Positions 28,530-38,493 of a stretch of DNA of 64,000 nt are shown piece after piece (the first letter of the stretch is position 1; each line of letters begins with the position of its first letter). The position numbers and the translations under genes were made by a program. Source of the stretch: Heliocybe sulcata (taxonomy: Eukaryota > Basidiomycota > Agaricomycetes > Gloeophyllales > Gloeophyllaceae); NCBI GenBank assembly GCA_004369045.1, contig ML213524.1, positions 1 through 64,000 on the forward strand. The letters are read 5' to 3'. The notes under the pieces are model-generated. The model was not told the origin of the DNA and searched no databases. It was given only the letters and a program-made list of their open reading frames with translations.

Positions 28530-29147
28530 ATGAACTTCAAGAACCTGGGTGTCGCGGCGCTGAGCATCACCAGTTTGCTATCAATATTTATTGTAGTAAT
28601 GTGGCCTTCCCGAGGTGAGTCCTGAAGTTTCTTCAAGCAACTCTGATTCGCACGGGCCTGAAGCTGATGTCCACCAGAACCTCTGCGAAGGCCGACTCAC
28701 TTACCAGTGCCTACCATAGGCAGTGTCTGGATGCACATGGAAGACTCTGTGCGCTACGAATCCGAAGGAAGGGAAGCCAACGCTCTCTACTCGAGTATGC
28801 TTCCTCCCGGTGGAGACGTTGTTTACATTGGTCCATCGAGAGAGCCATATTCTTTGGCTCTATTCCACCAGCTCCGATGCTTGGACGTGATGTGGCAAGA
28901 CTATCTAGCTCTACGCGGGGCATCAAATACATCGCGCGATTGCTTGCAATACCTCCGCCAGACTCTTTTATGCCATGCCGAGACTCGTTTGGAACCTGCC
29001 CGCTCTCCACGGGGCCCGAGGTGCGACAGTTCCCCATCTTCGCTACTCACATCCGCTCATAGCTCAGCTAGACTTATTAACTTTTCTTATGATTATATTT
29101 GTCGAGACTGGAGTGCGGTCTATTCTACCGCCGCTTCTTTCCAATGA
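28530..29147 (+). CDS. UstYa/DUF3328-family membrane protein 1, degraded HxxHC motifs
   Basis: Exons 28530-28614 and 28678-29147 give 184 aa. Residues about 6-25 form an N-terminal membrane anchor (VAALSITSLLSIFIVVMW). The exterior part follows the UstYa plan: WMHMEDSVRYES, GPSREPYSLALFHQLRCLDV, CLQYLRQTLLC, TRLEP and YICRDWSAVY. UstYa proteins usually carry two HxxHC motifs needed for oxidation and cyclisation in ustiloxin-type RiPP and related pathways. Here the first reads HQLRC (second His lost) and the second SRDC (both His lost). The structural core remains. Activity is doubtful; it could be a partner of the intact paralogue at 34.1-34.85 kb. A 42-bp in-frame segment (about 29021-29062, GTGCG...CATAG) could be a second intron, which would remove an insertion before ICRDW. 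Confidence 0.8.
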
Positions 29148-29478
29148 ATTATGCATATTGATTAGATACCTCCATTGCGAAGTCTGCTCTGGGACGTTTA
29201 TGTTCGGTGCAATGCAGATCTGGCGAGGGTCACGCTTTCACGCTCCCTTATGTGGCACATGCCCTAGTACTATAGTTCCATGACACGAAGCGAGGCTAAT
29301 ATGCAGAGACTGGCAATATGGTAAACGTTCAATGCATACTGACTCGGACTGCACCAGCAGCCCGGTGGTAATATTATTCTGAGAACAAGTAACCTGAGAG
29401 GTCCGTAATCACCATGCTAGAACTACCCGGAAAATAACACTCCAGAGGAACGAGTACAGGTATCTACCACCCAACAGG
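29148..29478. other. Intergenic between convergent UstYa-1 and 7TM genes
   Basis: About 330 bp holding two 3' ends. Nothing else was seen. Confidence 0.5.
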
Positions 29479-30851
29479 CTACCCCTTCAAGCTGCTCTCT
29501 TCATCAAGCGGCCAGACTCCTTCATCACCGCACCGAAAAGAAGAAACTTCCACTCCAACTTTCGTACTAGTCGTGATCGTGGACCGGGAATCCGGACCAG
29601 ACACCTTGCCCATCTCCGTATTCTCAGTGTAGCGGATAGAGCCAAGTGCTATTGCAGCCGGGGTGCGTCGCTCTCCGAAAGACGCCATAGTTCGCGTCTC
29701 CCGTACGGCGTGCCTTGACCACGCACGGCCTTGCGCGACCCGCAGGACGATGAGCATGGGAGCGATGCACTGTTGGCTGTTAGAAATGCCTAAATCAGTT
29801 CGTGTTGTTCCTCTCACCTCCGCTTGGGATGATAGGGGCAGGAATCTGCGATCGCGTGTTTATATTAACGACACCTTCCACAGGGCGCGAAGAGAGAAAG
29901 ACTCACATATTCTGAAGCGCGCTGTCCCTCGCAAAGCTAACCAGAAACAGAGCCGAAATGACAGTATTCAGCAGCGCCGACTCGATGAGCATCGTCGATA
30001 CACTCAGATACGGCGCCTGGTGATCATCTTTGAAATGGTGGCGAAGACGCCTCCGCATGTAGAGTAGCCGTCCGACGATGAGCGTAGTGAGGATGAAGTT
30101 GAGCCCGATGGAGAGGGACCATTGGGTTATCCCGAAGCGGACGTTTAAGGATTGCCACATGTTTTCTCCTGGCTGAGCGATTTGCGAGAGAAGGAGGCAT
30201 GAGATGACTGCCATGGTGGTAGTAGTATCAGTCGTTTGGAAAATTCGGAGGTGTATGCAACTTACCGACTGTAGACAGATATATGAGGCCCGGAATGGCC
30301 AGGGCCCAGTAACTGCAATTCCAGATCAAGAAATAGCGCCATAACTTCATATCATCAGTCCTCGAGCTACTTCACCCCGGACGAGCGAATCGCGACATAC
30401 CAGAAGACCATCCTGCATCCACTGTGCGACAAACGAAGTACCATCACCCAGAATATTGACAGGCAGTGAGTTCTGGCTGACAAAAAACGCGTTGGGGCCA
30501 CCGGGATAGTCTCTATCGTCCACAAACGTCATCTCATTGAACCGCGTGTTTGTCGCGAAGCTGATAGTTCCCATGATGGAGAGCAGGGCTATATACGAGA
30601 GCATCGCTTGAGAATAGCGAGGACGGCAGGTTCTTTGAGTCCATAAGGCTGAGAAGCAGGCGATGAAGAGAGTCAGGTGGACGCCTGGACCGAGGGAGCC
30701 GTGTTAGTACGGTATCGATCTATGAGAGAGCGATCGAACCGTATCCGACGCCAGCGACGATCGCGCCATCGATATTGGATCGTTCGAACCATATATCTGA
30801 CTCTGTCTCGTTCGCCGGAGCGTACTGAGACACGCGAAATGTGGCGTTCAT
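29479..30851 (-). CDS. Multi-pass membrane protein of a basidiomycete-specific type
   Basis: Five or more exons, starting MNATFRVSQYAPANETES at 30851 and ending at 29479. Visible membrane segments include GAIVAGVGYGVHLTLFIACF, MLSYIALLSIMGTISFATN, FLIWNCSYWALAIPGLIYLS, AVISCLLLSQIA, LSIGLNFILTTLIVGRLLY, LIESALLNTVISALFLVSFA and a last one starting IAPMLIVLRVA. That makes about seven, with a Ser/Thr-rich cytoplasmic tail. WxRYFLIWN after helix 3 and a basic loop (RRRLRHHFKDD) before helix 6 recur in a large family of uncharacterised Agaricomycete seven-helix proteins. No enzymatic or transporter signature was seen, so a receptor-like or scaffold role is only a guess. It sits between the two UstYa genes. 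Its exact short-exon edges are inferred. Confidence 0.75.
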
Positions 30852-32091
30852 GGTAAATCCGATATTAGTTGGCGGTCCTATCACGCTCTGTATTTATTCA
30901 GTGGCAAGTCTCTGTCCCATGGTGAAGTGCATCATTCAGGCTTGTGTCACGGATACAGTACCGGGTGTGCATGACAGTCGAGCAGTGTACCTTGCAACTA
31001 ATTGCGGTGAGCTGCTATACTAATGATGGACATAGTACACACGATGTCTGGGTAATCTGGATAATGTACCAATATCAGCGGACATACAGTGACCCGTACA
31101 GAACCTGACTTACCATCTGTACCATGTACGACTACTGGCTATGGTGGGTAGAACAGGTCTCAAAACATCCGCGGACCGCGGCAGACGTCTTTTCTTGCTT
31201 TGCTGATCAGGCACGACACCTCTGCACTAGAACCTCTCCAGACAGGAAGAACTCCAAGAACACAGTAGAGTTGCCAGGACCCAACAGTCGATAGCAAAAT
31301 GTCAATCAGAGGGATATCAGAATGATGGGAGTGGTATCGAGGAGTCGGAATGACTATACTCTATTTCATGTCGACAGTTCATTGGTTCAGGTGTCCCTAG
31401 CATGCCAGGCGACTTGAAGGCACTCACGGCAAGTGCATTCCAGTACAATCGGACACTTGAGTAGATGGGTAACAGCGACGCCAGGAAGTCCTTTGAAGAC
31501 TCGGAGTAAAATATGGCAAGGCTTTCTCTTGGCTGGGTCTAGCTTTCACTGATAGCGGCTGACATGCGTGGGCTCTACCATCGGACGTGTAAGCAGTCGG
31601 GAGTTTTCATCTGCAGAGCTGAGAGCACCGTAAAGAGAGATGCTCGGCCGGGAGTTACCGGGACCTACAGAGTGTGAACAACGCGCTAAAAGCTATCCAT
31701 ATGCCCAACCTCGGCCGCCTTGACTCGCGGTCAACATCATGATGGGAGATTCCACGACCAATTTCTAATGAAAGAATAGTCATCTCTTATTCGGAAGGCT
31801 AACAGCTTCAAGGTACTAAATCAGATCTCCCAGCAGCGTGTGTATGCATGGTCGGACCAACGTTGTAGATTGTAGACGAAGGCACAGAGCGACAGATCTG
31901 ACGCACGCCGCAACAATATCTCCTCTGTCAATTAGTGAATGGTGAAGTCACGGTATAACTGACGTTCGATAAGTTGGGTCGTCTTCATCAGGTAAGCAGT
32001 AGGGCGCAAGGTCATGGTCTGATCTGACATTCTACGGACACATACGAACGGACGTGGGCTCCGCGGACCATATCCGCCATTTCCGGACATA
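30852..32091. other. Intergenic, 1.2 kb, no coding signal
   Basis: No frame over 60 codons occurs from about 31023 to 32012 on either strand, which is unusual for this window. It carries the promoter of the membrane-protein gene at its left end and borders the TIR element at its right. Confidence 0.55.
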
Positions 32092-32195
32092 ACACGGCGG
32101 GCAAAAGGGGTGTCCTTTTTCTCGGTGGCGCAAAAAAAGGACTAGTCTGTCCTTTCAGCTGTCCTTTTTGCGCCATCAAAAAGGACACGTGACCG
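32092..32195 (+). repeat. Left terminal inverted repeat
   Basis: Pairs with 32575-32693 in reverse complement. It includes a TCTGTCCTTTCAGCTGTCC segment shared by both arms. Confidence 0.85.
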
Positions 32196-32574
32196 CTATA
32201 TGATGTCATTTGTGGCGCGTCTGGTCACCTTTTGTTGGCAGCCTAGCCGGTGCTTGCCTGGAAAGCAGTGAACGTAAGGAATGCATCTGCGCGAAGAGCA
32301 ATAGTGCCGTGGCAGAAGTGTCGTGGTCTATATACTTAGCAGGGGTTGCCCGCAGGAGAGGTGTCAGCGGGAGTCTATTTTTTTTTTTTTTTTTTGGTTG
32401 TACCTTTGGAGCGACCTTAAAACATGCCGTAGCGCAGCTCAGTAGATACATTGTATAGCCAGAGAACCACCTTTGCTATGGCTAGGCAATCATGTACTAG
32501 TACTGTGAATAGCAAATGTTCTCGCACTTGGTTGCTTGCCTTGCGTCGTTTACCGAGTACCTGACGTCATGTCA

Positions 32575-32693
32575 CGGTCACGGTGTCCTTTTTGATGGCG
32601 CTGCAAAAAGGACACCTCGCAGGACAGCTGAAAGGACAGACTGTCCTTTTTTTGCGCCACCGAGAAAAAGGACACCCCTTTTGCCCGCCGTGT
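32575..32693 (-). repeat. Right terminal inverted repeat
   Basis: Reverse complement of the left arm. It is about 15 bp longer because of a GCGAGGTGTCC insertion next to an internal GGACA unit. Confidence 0.85.
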
Positions 32694-32947
32694 AAGTTAA
32701 AGTGACTCCTTTCCCAGCAGAGGCCTATCATCGCACGCAAAAGGCAGCCGGCGTGATACATTCCGCCTTCAGCAGGGCCTAGGGGGGGGGGCCGACGTCC
32801 GAAGTCGCGAAGCATGATTCGATAGTGAGAATGCTCCAGGAAGCTTTCTCATCCGCATGTCAAGGATAAGAGCGAGAGGCTTGCGAGCTGGACTCCATCC
32901 GTAGCCATCCAGGCGAGGAATAACTTCTTGATCATCGAGAACATAGG

Positions 32948-33972
32948 ATGGCTACTACAGCTCCTAACATTGACTATGTTCCTTTGCTATCATCGACGGA
33001 CGAATCAGACGCTTCCTTCGATGTTGCAGCATGTGAGTGTTGTGCCTATTGTTGTTCTTCAAGCTCATTTACTTTTCCCATTAGTCAATGAGCCAACCCG
33101 CGAGCGACCCAGCAGGTCCGCTGGTCGCAACATCAACTGGCCCACAGCTGTTTGCATCCTTTGCACCGTGCTAAACATCTCACTGTTCTTCTTGTCCTTG
33201 TCCGACCTCCTTGAATCGGGTCCCTTTGGAGCTGCTCGGGCTGTAGGGCAGCTGCCTCGACCCAACAAATACATGGGGTTGGAGACGATTAACTGGACTG
33301 ATCCCGGAATTGTCCCTCCGGAGCCCATGCTCAATTTTCCTACTATCATGACGCAAGTCAGCCAATCAGTTCCCGAAATGGTGTTCCCCGAGGAGCCTCG
33401 GCACTGGTTTTCGTGGATTGGGACGGTATATCCATACGACCGCCGCTTTCTCGTGGATTCGCAGGTGAGTCGCCGTGCACCTACCCCTTTACCATTGGCT
33501 AACGTTCATCCGCAGACGAACACCATTGCCCAATTTCGAGTTCGTGATTTCGGCATGGAGAAATGTCAAGTCGTGATAGACATTCCAATGTCCGTAGATT
33601 CGGGCCTCTCACCAAATACCATGCTCAGGCTAGGCAATAATTCCGTCGACGTGCAAGTGTGGGAGCTGAGAGCCCAATCCTTCCTTGACTTGAAGTCGCT
33701 GTCATTCAACACTCGTCCTGCGCGAGCCAGACTGCTGACCGTCCTCTCGGTTTCCGAAGGAGGAAAGTCATCCAGCGAATATTTCTCCTGCATGTCGGAT
33801 ACGGTGAAGACATTTGAGTTCTCTTGTCTCCAGGAGAGTCCGGCTTGCCTGCTCGACTTCTGGCAGGATAGGTCGCAGCCGTACCTCGGTGGATACTGTT
33901 TACTGTCCATCACATAAATCGAGTCTAACTTATATCACAGGTGCATATCTCCTGCAGCATCCGACTGTCTGA
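32948..33972 (+). CDS. Single-pass membrane protein, uncharacterised basidiomycete family
   Basis: Four exons (32948-33032, 33085-33464, 33516-33888, 33941-33972) close in frame to 289 aa. The short cytosolic N-terminus MATTAPNIDYVPLLSSTDES has the Y-x-P-L-L-S pattern often seen before the anchor of UstYa-like proteins. One membrane segment follows, about residues 49-66 (AVCILCTVLNISLFFLSL). The exterior domain starts LPRPNKYMGLETINW and passes FPTIMTQVSQSVPEMVFPEE and AQFRVRDFGMEKCQVVIDIP. It has alternating hydrophobic strands suggesting a beta-sandwich, and ends near CLLDFWQDRSQPYLGAYLLQ. I recall similar uncharacterised proteins in Agaricomycetes but can assign no activity. It lies 140 bp from the convergent, intact UstYa-2. 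A longer frame from 32928 without the first intron is less likely. Confidence 0.78.
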
Positions 33973-34114
33973 TGCACGCCAGGACTAGTCCTGCCGAACA
34001 TTGTCAACTGCCTTGTATCGTCCTAGGTCTCAGTCACTACTCCTTCCGTTCTCTCCCGCCCTTCTTATCGTTGCCTGCAGACTACCATATCCAAACGTAG
34101 GACAGCAGCTAGTA

Positions 34115-34849
34115 TTAAGCACTACAAAAGGGGGAATCCCAGAGACATAAGACGCTCTGGTTAGCCGAAAAGAAATCGAGCCATTCAACATAGTTCCTCT
34201 CGACTGCTTCGTGCACAGCACTCCAATCCCGACACTCTCGTGTAAATCCCGCAATTGACCCCTGTCCCCACATCCCCGCCTGCGTGGAGTCATACGGCTC
34301 CAAAGTCGTATCTGCCTTGCAGAGAAAGTGTTGCCGCAGGTAGTTCATACAGTGATGAAAATGCGCCGAGGGACTCGCGCGCTCGAGGTCGACGAGAGAA
34401 CGCCGTATCTCGTCCAGGCAGTGCAGCTGGTGGAACATGGCTACGACGAAGACCCGCCTGTCTGATCCCAGACGCACATATCCGCGATTAGTTTCGGGGA
34501 TCAGTGAAGTCCACATAGCGTCGGCGCCAGGTCCGAGGATTGGGTACCGCGCTGTCTCCTCGTATGTCATTTCTGCCGGTCCCACCGCTATATCGAAGTG
34601 GTTCGGCCAGTCGGCGCCGATGTATGCTAATGACTGAAGGTTACAAAACGTCTGCGGTTGCAGTCACTTGGATATCATGAGAGGGCACATACAGTAGACG
34701 TGACGCTCAGAGCGAACCTTCACAATCCTGACGGTATGGAAGCATGCGACAGCAAGATTGAGCGCAACGAGAGCTGCTATGCTGAGTCGCATCTCAAGGA
34801 GGCTTCGTTCAGGTGGAAGTGAATTCAAGCGCGATGCGAAATCAGCCAC
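34115..34849 (-). CDS. UstYa/DUF3328-family oxidase 2, intact HxxHC motifs
   Basis: Exons 34693-34849 and 34115-34626 (66-bp intron) encode 222 aa. A membrane anchor (SIAALVALNLAVACFHTV) follows about 20 cytosolic residues. The exterior domain has YSYIGADWPNHFDIAVGP at its start, then RRVFVVAMFHQLHCLDEIRR with the first HxxHC, AHFHHCMNYLRQHFLC with the second, DTTLEP and FTRECRDWSAVH. UstYa-type proteins oxidise or cyclise peptide and other natural-product precursors in the secretory pathway. Most characterised cases lie in RiPP clusters with a short precursor gene, and a small secreted peptide gene starts 480 bp away here, divergently. The substrate is unknown. The start at 34849 gives the usual short cytosolic lead; Met at 34792 is an alternative. 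Confidence 0.88.
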
Positions 34850-35265
34850 TTCCGTGTAAGGGTCACCTATGTTCAGAGATCAAGGTCGAGTTACCACAGA
34901 CTGCCTGCTCCGTGCGATGAGGATCCACTGACAGTCACAGTCAGGATTTGAGAGATGATCAGATGGCACATCTCTGCAGCACATGCACCAGGGCAGAACA
35001 GCTCCCAGAGACAGGAGCTAGACTTGTTAGACAGCGTAATCTGAAGGGTGAGAACAATTTAGCATGTCCGAACGACAGTACGACTCGCGATACCTTCTCT
35101 ATTCCCATGAGAACATCCTGAATAAAGGATACTCACACCGGTCGGGACTCTTGCGTTAAAGGGTTTGAATGATGAACATAACGTTCCTTCGTCCACATAG
35201 CATAAGTACAAAACGGGTCCCCATCGCTGATCGAGCCGAAATTAGAACTGGTTCAGCTGAGGACG
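34850..35265. promoter_or_regulatory. Divergent intergenic region, UstYa-2 / small peptide
   Basis: The only sequence between two start codons pointing away from each other (34849 and 35330/35339), so both may be controlled from here. No defined factor site was recognised. Confidence 0.4.
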
Positions 35266-35271
35266 TATAAA
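35266..35271 (+). promoter_or_regulatory. TATA box of the small secreted peptide gene
   Basis: TATAAA in the context GACGTATAAAGAGG, about 65-70 bases before the first in-frame ATG. Strong consensus TATA boxes are uncommon elsewhere in the window and suggest a regulated or highly expressed transcript. Confidence 0.6.
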
Positions 35272-35329
35272 GAGGGTAGCAACTGAGCATCGAAGGTCAC
35301 TGCGAAGCAAGACCAGCCACTCATCTGCT

Positions 35330-35467
35330 ATGCTCTGCATGAAATCCGCTCTCATCCTCATGCTCGCGGCCCTTGTCAGCCAGACATATGTCGTTGCATC
35401 TCCGGTGGTAGACGCACCGACAGCTCTCGAAGTTGGCCAGGGTCCATCCCCTGACGCCAACTATTAG
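35330..35467 (+). CDS. Very small secreted peptide (42-45 aa)
   Basis: An uninterrupted frame with two possible starts, Met at 35330 or 35339. From the second it encodes 42 residues. MKSALILMLAALVSQTYVVA is a textbook signal peptide, with cleavage expected before SPVVDAPT. That leaves about 22 residues, acidic, without cysteine or dibasic sites, and ending in GPSPDANY with a C-terminal tyrosine. The stop is followed at once by GTAGGT, and CTGACAG occurs at about 35541-35547, so a 3'-UTR intron is possible. The TATA box upstream and the signal peptide argue against a chance frame. The family is unknown. Given the UstYa-2 gene next door it could be a precursor whose Tyr is modified, but it lacks the KR-separated core repeats of known dikaritins. 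It could equally be an unrelated secreted signalling peptide. Confidence 0.55.
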   Translation: MLCMKSALILMLAALVSQTYVVASPVVDAPTALEVGQGPSPDANY

Positions 35468-36991
35468 GTAGGTTTTGTTGCAGAAGTCGTCTGAGGATGA
35501 CTCCAAGTATGCGCAGAGGCTGACTTGACTTCTGGATGCTGACAGGATGCTGTGTGCGTCCTAGGCCAAGTCCGTATATGCGAGGGGAGCGATGGCATGC
35601 AGGTGGGACATACCACCATCGACTCCGCAACCGATTGACAATATATCGACAGACACAAGTGAAAGCATTTGGTTTTGGGGCAGTGTCTGTGAAATTGTTC
35701 TGGTTCGATTACGAACGGCTTGTTTGACGTATATCGAGTTGTAATGATATTGTCGGCGGTTGGGAGTCACATGTACGATTTACCCGGCTCCATAGCAACG
35801 TCAAACTCTCATGTTGGTACGGCGCAACCTAGTATTATCCAGTTGTCAACAAGGTACAAGTATTTGGCCGGATAAACTTACATTATTCTTGTTGCTCCCG
35901 AACCTACTGGCTGTTGAGGGCGCCAGTCAACTAGCCCACATGATTCCTGGTCATTGTCCCAAGGCATGGATCCGCCCCCGCCTAGTCTACTCCTTCTGGG
36001 GCAGCAATTCTCTCGAGTAGTAGACATACTGAGCCGCTATGCTCGTGGATGCTGACCGTTACCGGAGGATAGATTACCTTCGCTAGGCGAGGGTACCTGA
36101 GCATGACAACCCCACAGGCGCATCGGATGCGTGAAGATATCGAAATCGGCACTCCACGGACTACGAGGAGACTTTCAGTCATCCAACAATGGTCCAAGGT
36201 ATTCTTCATCTCCAGTGTCTGGACTTGAGCGCTCCCAAGCAGAGCAACATGCCGGCAGAGTAATGGCGTAGCACCTCCAAGGACTGCGGAAAAGGATAGC
36301 CGACCTCTTATCGCTAGCCCCTCGTCAGCAGACCGCGCTTGATAGAGTAGCACAAAAGACAGTCCGAGGGAAGGCGAAACCAAAAACCAGTCGTAGGATC
36401 TCCCGAAGTCTCTGGACTACTGCTCTCGCAGTCTCAAAGCAGACGACTTGGAGTGTCGCTGCCGCCGCCAAACCTGTGGAATCCTCCTAACATACTGCTC
36501 TCCTGGCAGCCAGATTGACATGCTTCGTCCCCTGGGATACCTGGGCCAAACGGGCTATCTGACAATCCTTGAAGCCTGTTCCGAGGTACTTCGTCGTCAG
36601 CAAGGAAGGAGAAGAAAGAGGTCAATGGGCACGAGCTGGTGTGAGGGGCAGTTTCCGTTCTGCCACACGACCGGACCGTGCTACCACGTGATTACTCTAG
36701 GGCAGGCTGAACGCGCGAACGGAGTGCCACAATTGACAGATAGTCGGTATCGCAGTCCGAGGTCTCTAATCGCGTCTCCTACGTACGCAATAAAAAAAGG
36801 ATAACTGCTGTTGACTGTCCAAATGAATAAATCACGCACATCGGGCGCAAAAATACATCTGTTGAACGTACATAGCTACAAGAATTGTAACGGCACCCTC
36901 CATTACTTCCGCATCAGTACATTAATTGTTCAATTAATCAAGAGGGATGAACCTCCTTATTCAAGATGCAAGATGACATCCGTCATTGGGC
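35468..36991. other. Intergenic, 1.5 kb, nothing recognised
   Basis: Overlapping short frames on both strands (for example 35982-36383 minus and 36448-36804 plus) lack domains. It includes the likely 3' UTR of the peptide gene at the left. Confidence 0.45.
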
Positions 36992-38493
36992 TTAAGCATG
37001 ATTCTCGGGCTCAAGCCCATTGACCCCGAAACCGTTCCCCTTCGTCGCCTCATCAAGCGGATCCTTCTCTTCGTCCAATGAATTTCGAGCAGGGAGCATC
37101 GGCGTCGCACGGCTGTCAAGAAGCTCCTTCCTGCCATCCAACCAGCGCACAGACACGCTACCGTCCTATCCTAGCACGTCAGATCTCGAGGGAGTGAGAG
37201 TCAGGACAAGGACATGACTGACCTGGTTCCCAAAGTAGGCCGCCTTGGCCATGTGGCAGAACAGCCCGACCTCGACAACGCCCGTGAACATCTTCAGTTT
37301 CGTCAGGAGCTGCAAGACGTCGGTTCGTCAATGTTCATTGTACGGGAATGGAGAGCGAGAGGCGCACGGTGTATGGGTCCGCCATGTCCTCCTCGGGGAA
37401 GGGGGCGTCGATGATGAAGTTGCCGTTGTCAGAGACAACGGGTCCGGCTTTCTTCTGTGCCATGCGGAGGCTGTATTAGAATAAGACATTAATGTGTGGG
37501 AGGGATGAATGGTTGGTGAGTTAAAAGGAAGACGTACGATGCGTCGGGCGAGCCGATGGCATGGAGGTTCTGCAGGACCTTGGCGTACGCGAACGGGGCG
37601 ACTTCGATGGGGACACCAGCTTTGTACTAGAGCGATTTGAGATACCAATGAGAGGAGAGGGAATTGGAGACGCACAGTACTTCCTAGGACGCCCGAGTTT
37701 TTCCTGTAGTCCGCTACGACGATGAAGCTAACAAGAAATCAGGACAGAACCAGAAAGAACGAGGGGCATAACATACGTGTCCGCCGCCTCTGCCAACACT
37801 TTCTCTCGCAAATGACACGCACCTCCACCCTTGATACAGTTCAGATCCCCGTCGACTCTGCGCGAGGGCGGAATAACGTCGGGTAAATGGGGGAATACTC
37901 GTCATGAGCGGATAGCGACCAGGAGGGGATTTGTGACTCACTCGTCGGCGCCGTCGACGGTGACGTCTATACGGGGGTACTGGTCTACGTCGCCAAGGAG
38001 GAGGTTACCCTTCACTATGAGTTCTTTAGATTGGAAACCTGTGGAGGCGGAGGTTTAGTCACGGCAGGCGGACATGAGGAAGGATGGGAGATACGACGTG
38101 GACACCATGCCTTTATCGATTGATCAGAAACTCACCGGTGGGGATGAATACACGGTCCCTGTTGGCTTCGCGACCTTGCGCTACTATCCGCTCGACGACG
38201 TAAGGAACGGTGGAGCCTGAGTTCAATGCCATTCAGAGGCGAGTTCATAGCACAATTGAGGTCCCGCGCACCTGATCCAATACCGATAACCTTGACATGA
38301 GCAACTCAGTGTACCACAAACGAACGCGGGGTAGGGGGGGACATACCTTGTGCTCCGATCTGACATGCCTGTCCACCGCTGTCCACGCCGCCAATCGCTT
38401 CGAAGCTTCGATCGTACTCAGCTTCGGTGCTTCATCCGTCGTCAATTCTGCAGATTCCTCCCCTTTAACAGCCGACCCCGCAATACCCCGCAT
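36992..38493 (-). CDS. RKI1: Ribose-5-phosphate isomerase A
   Basis: A multi-exon gene with at least seven introns. In order on the minus strand: a short lead, LSTIEASKRLAAWTAVDRHV (38350-38430), the GIGSGSTVPYVVERIVAQG phosphate loop, GFQSKELIVKGNLLLGDVDQ, YPRIDVTVDGADE, VDGDLNCIKGGGACHLREKV, FIVVADYRKNSGVLG, VPIEVAPFAYAKVLQNLHAI, GPVVSDNGNFIIDAPF and FTGVVEVGLFCHMAKAAYFG. The catalytic DGADE and KGGG motifs are intact. The enzyme interconverts ribose-5-phosphate and ribulose-5-phosphate in the non-oxidative pentose phosphate pathway in the cytosol. After the usual end the protein continues for about 50 residues (from SVRWLDGRKEL to NGLEPENHA), a hydrophilic tail longer than in yeast. Start at 38493. 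Confidence 0.93.

Larger units (their letters stand above)
32092..32693. mobile_element. 602-bp TIR element (MITE-like, non-autonomous DNA transposon)
   Basis: Terminal inverted repeats begin ACACGGCGGGCAAAAGG on each end. They are near-identical for the first ~70 bp and alignable with small gaps to about 105-120 bp. Inside them a GGACA/TGTCC core recurs as AAAAAGGACA, CTGTCCTTT and GTGTCCTTTTT, forming subterminal repeats like those bound by transposases. The interior has no transposase and contains an 18-bp T run (about 32379-32396). No clear target duplication was found (flanks ...GGACATA and AAGTTAA...), so the superfamily is unassigned. Confidence 0.85.

Noticed and set aside
28530-35467. 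Classical dikaritin cluster with KR-repeat precursor
   Set aside because: No precursor with tandem cores separated by dibasic sites, no S41-type peptidase and no tyrosinase were found; only a modified, speculative version of the idea is kept.
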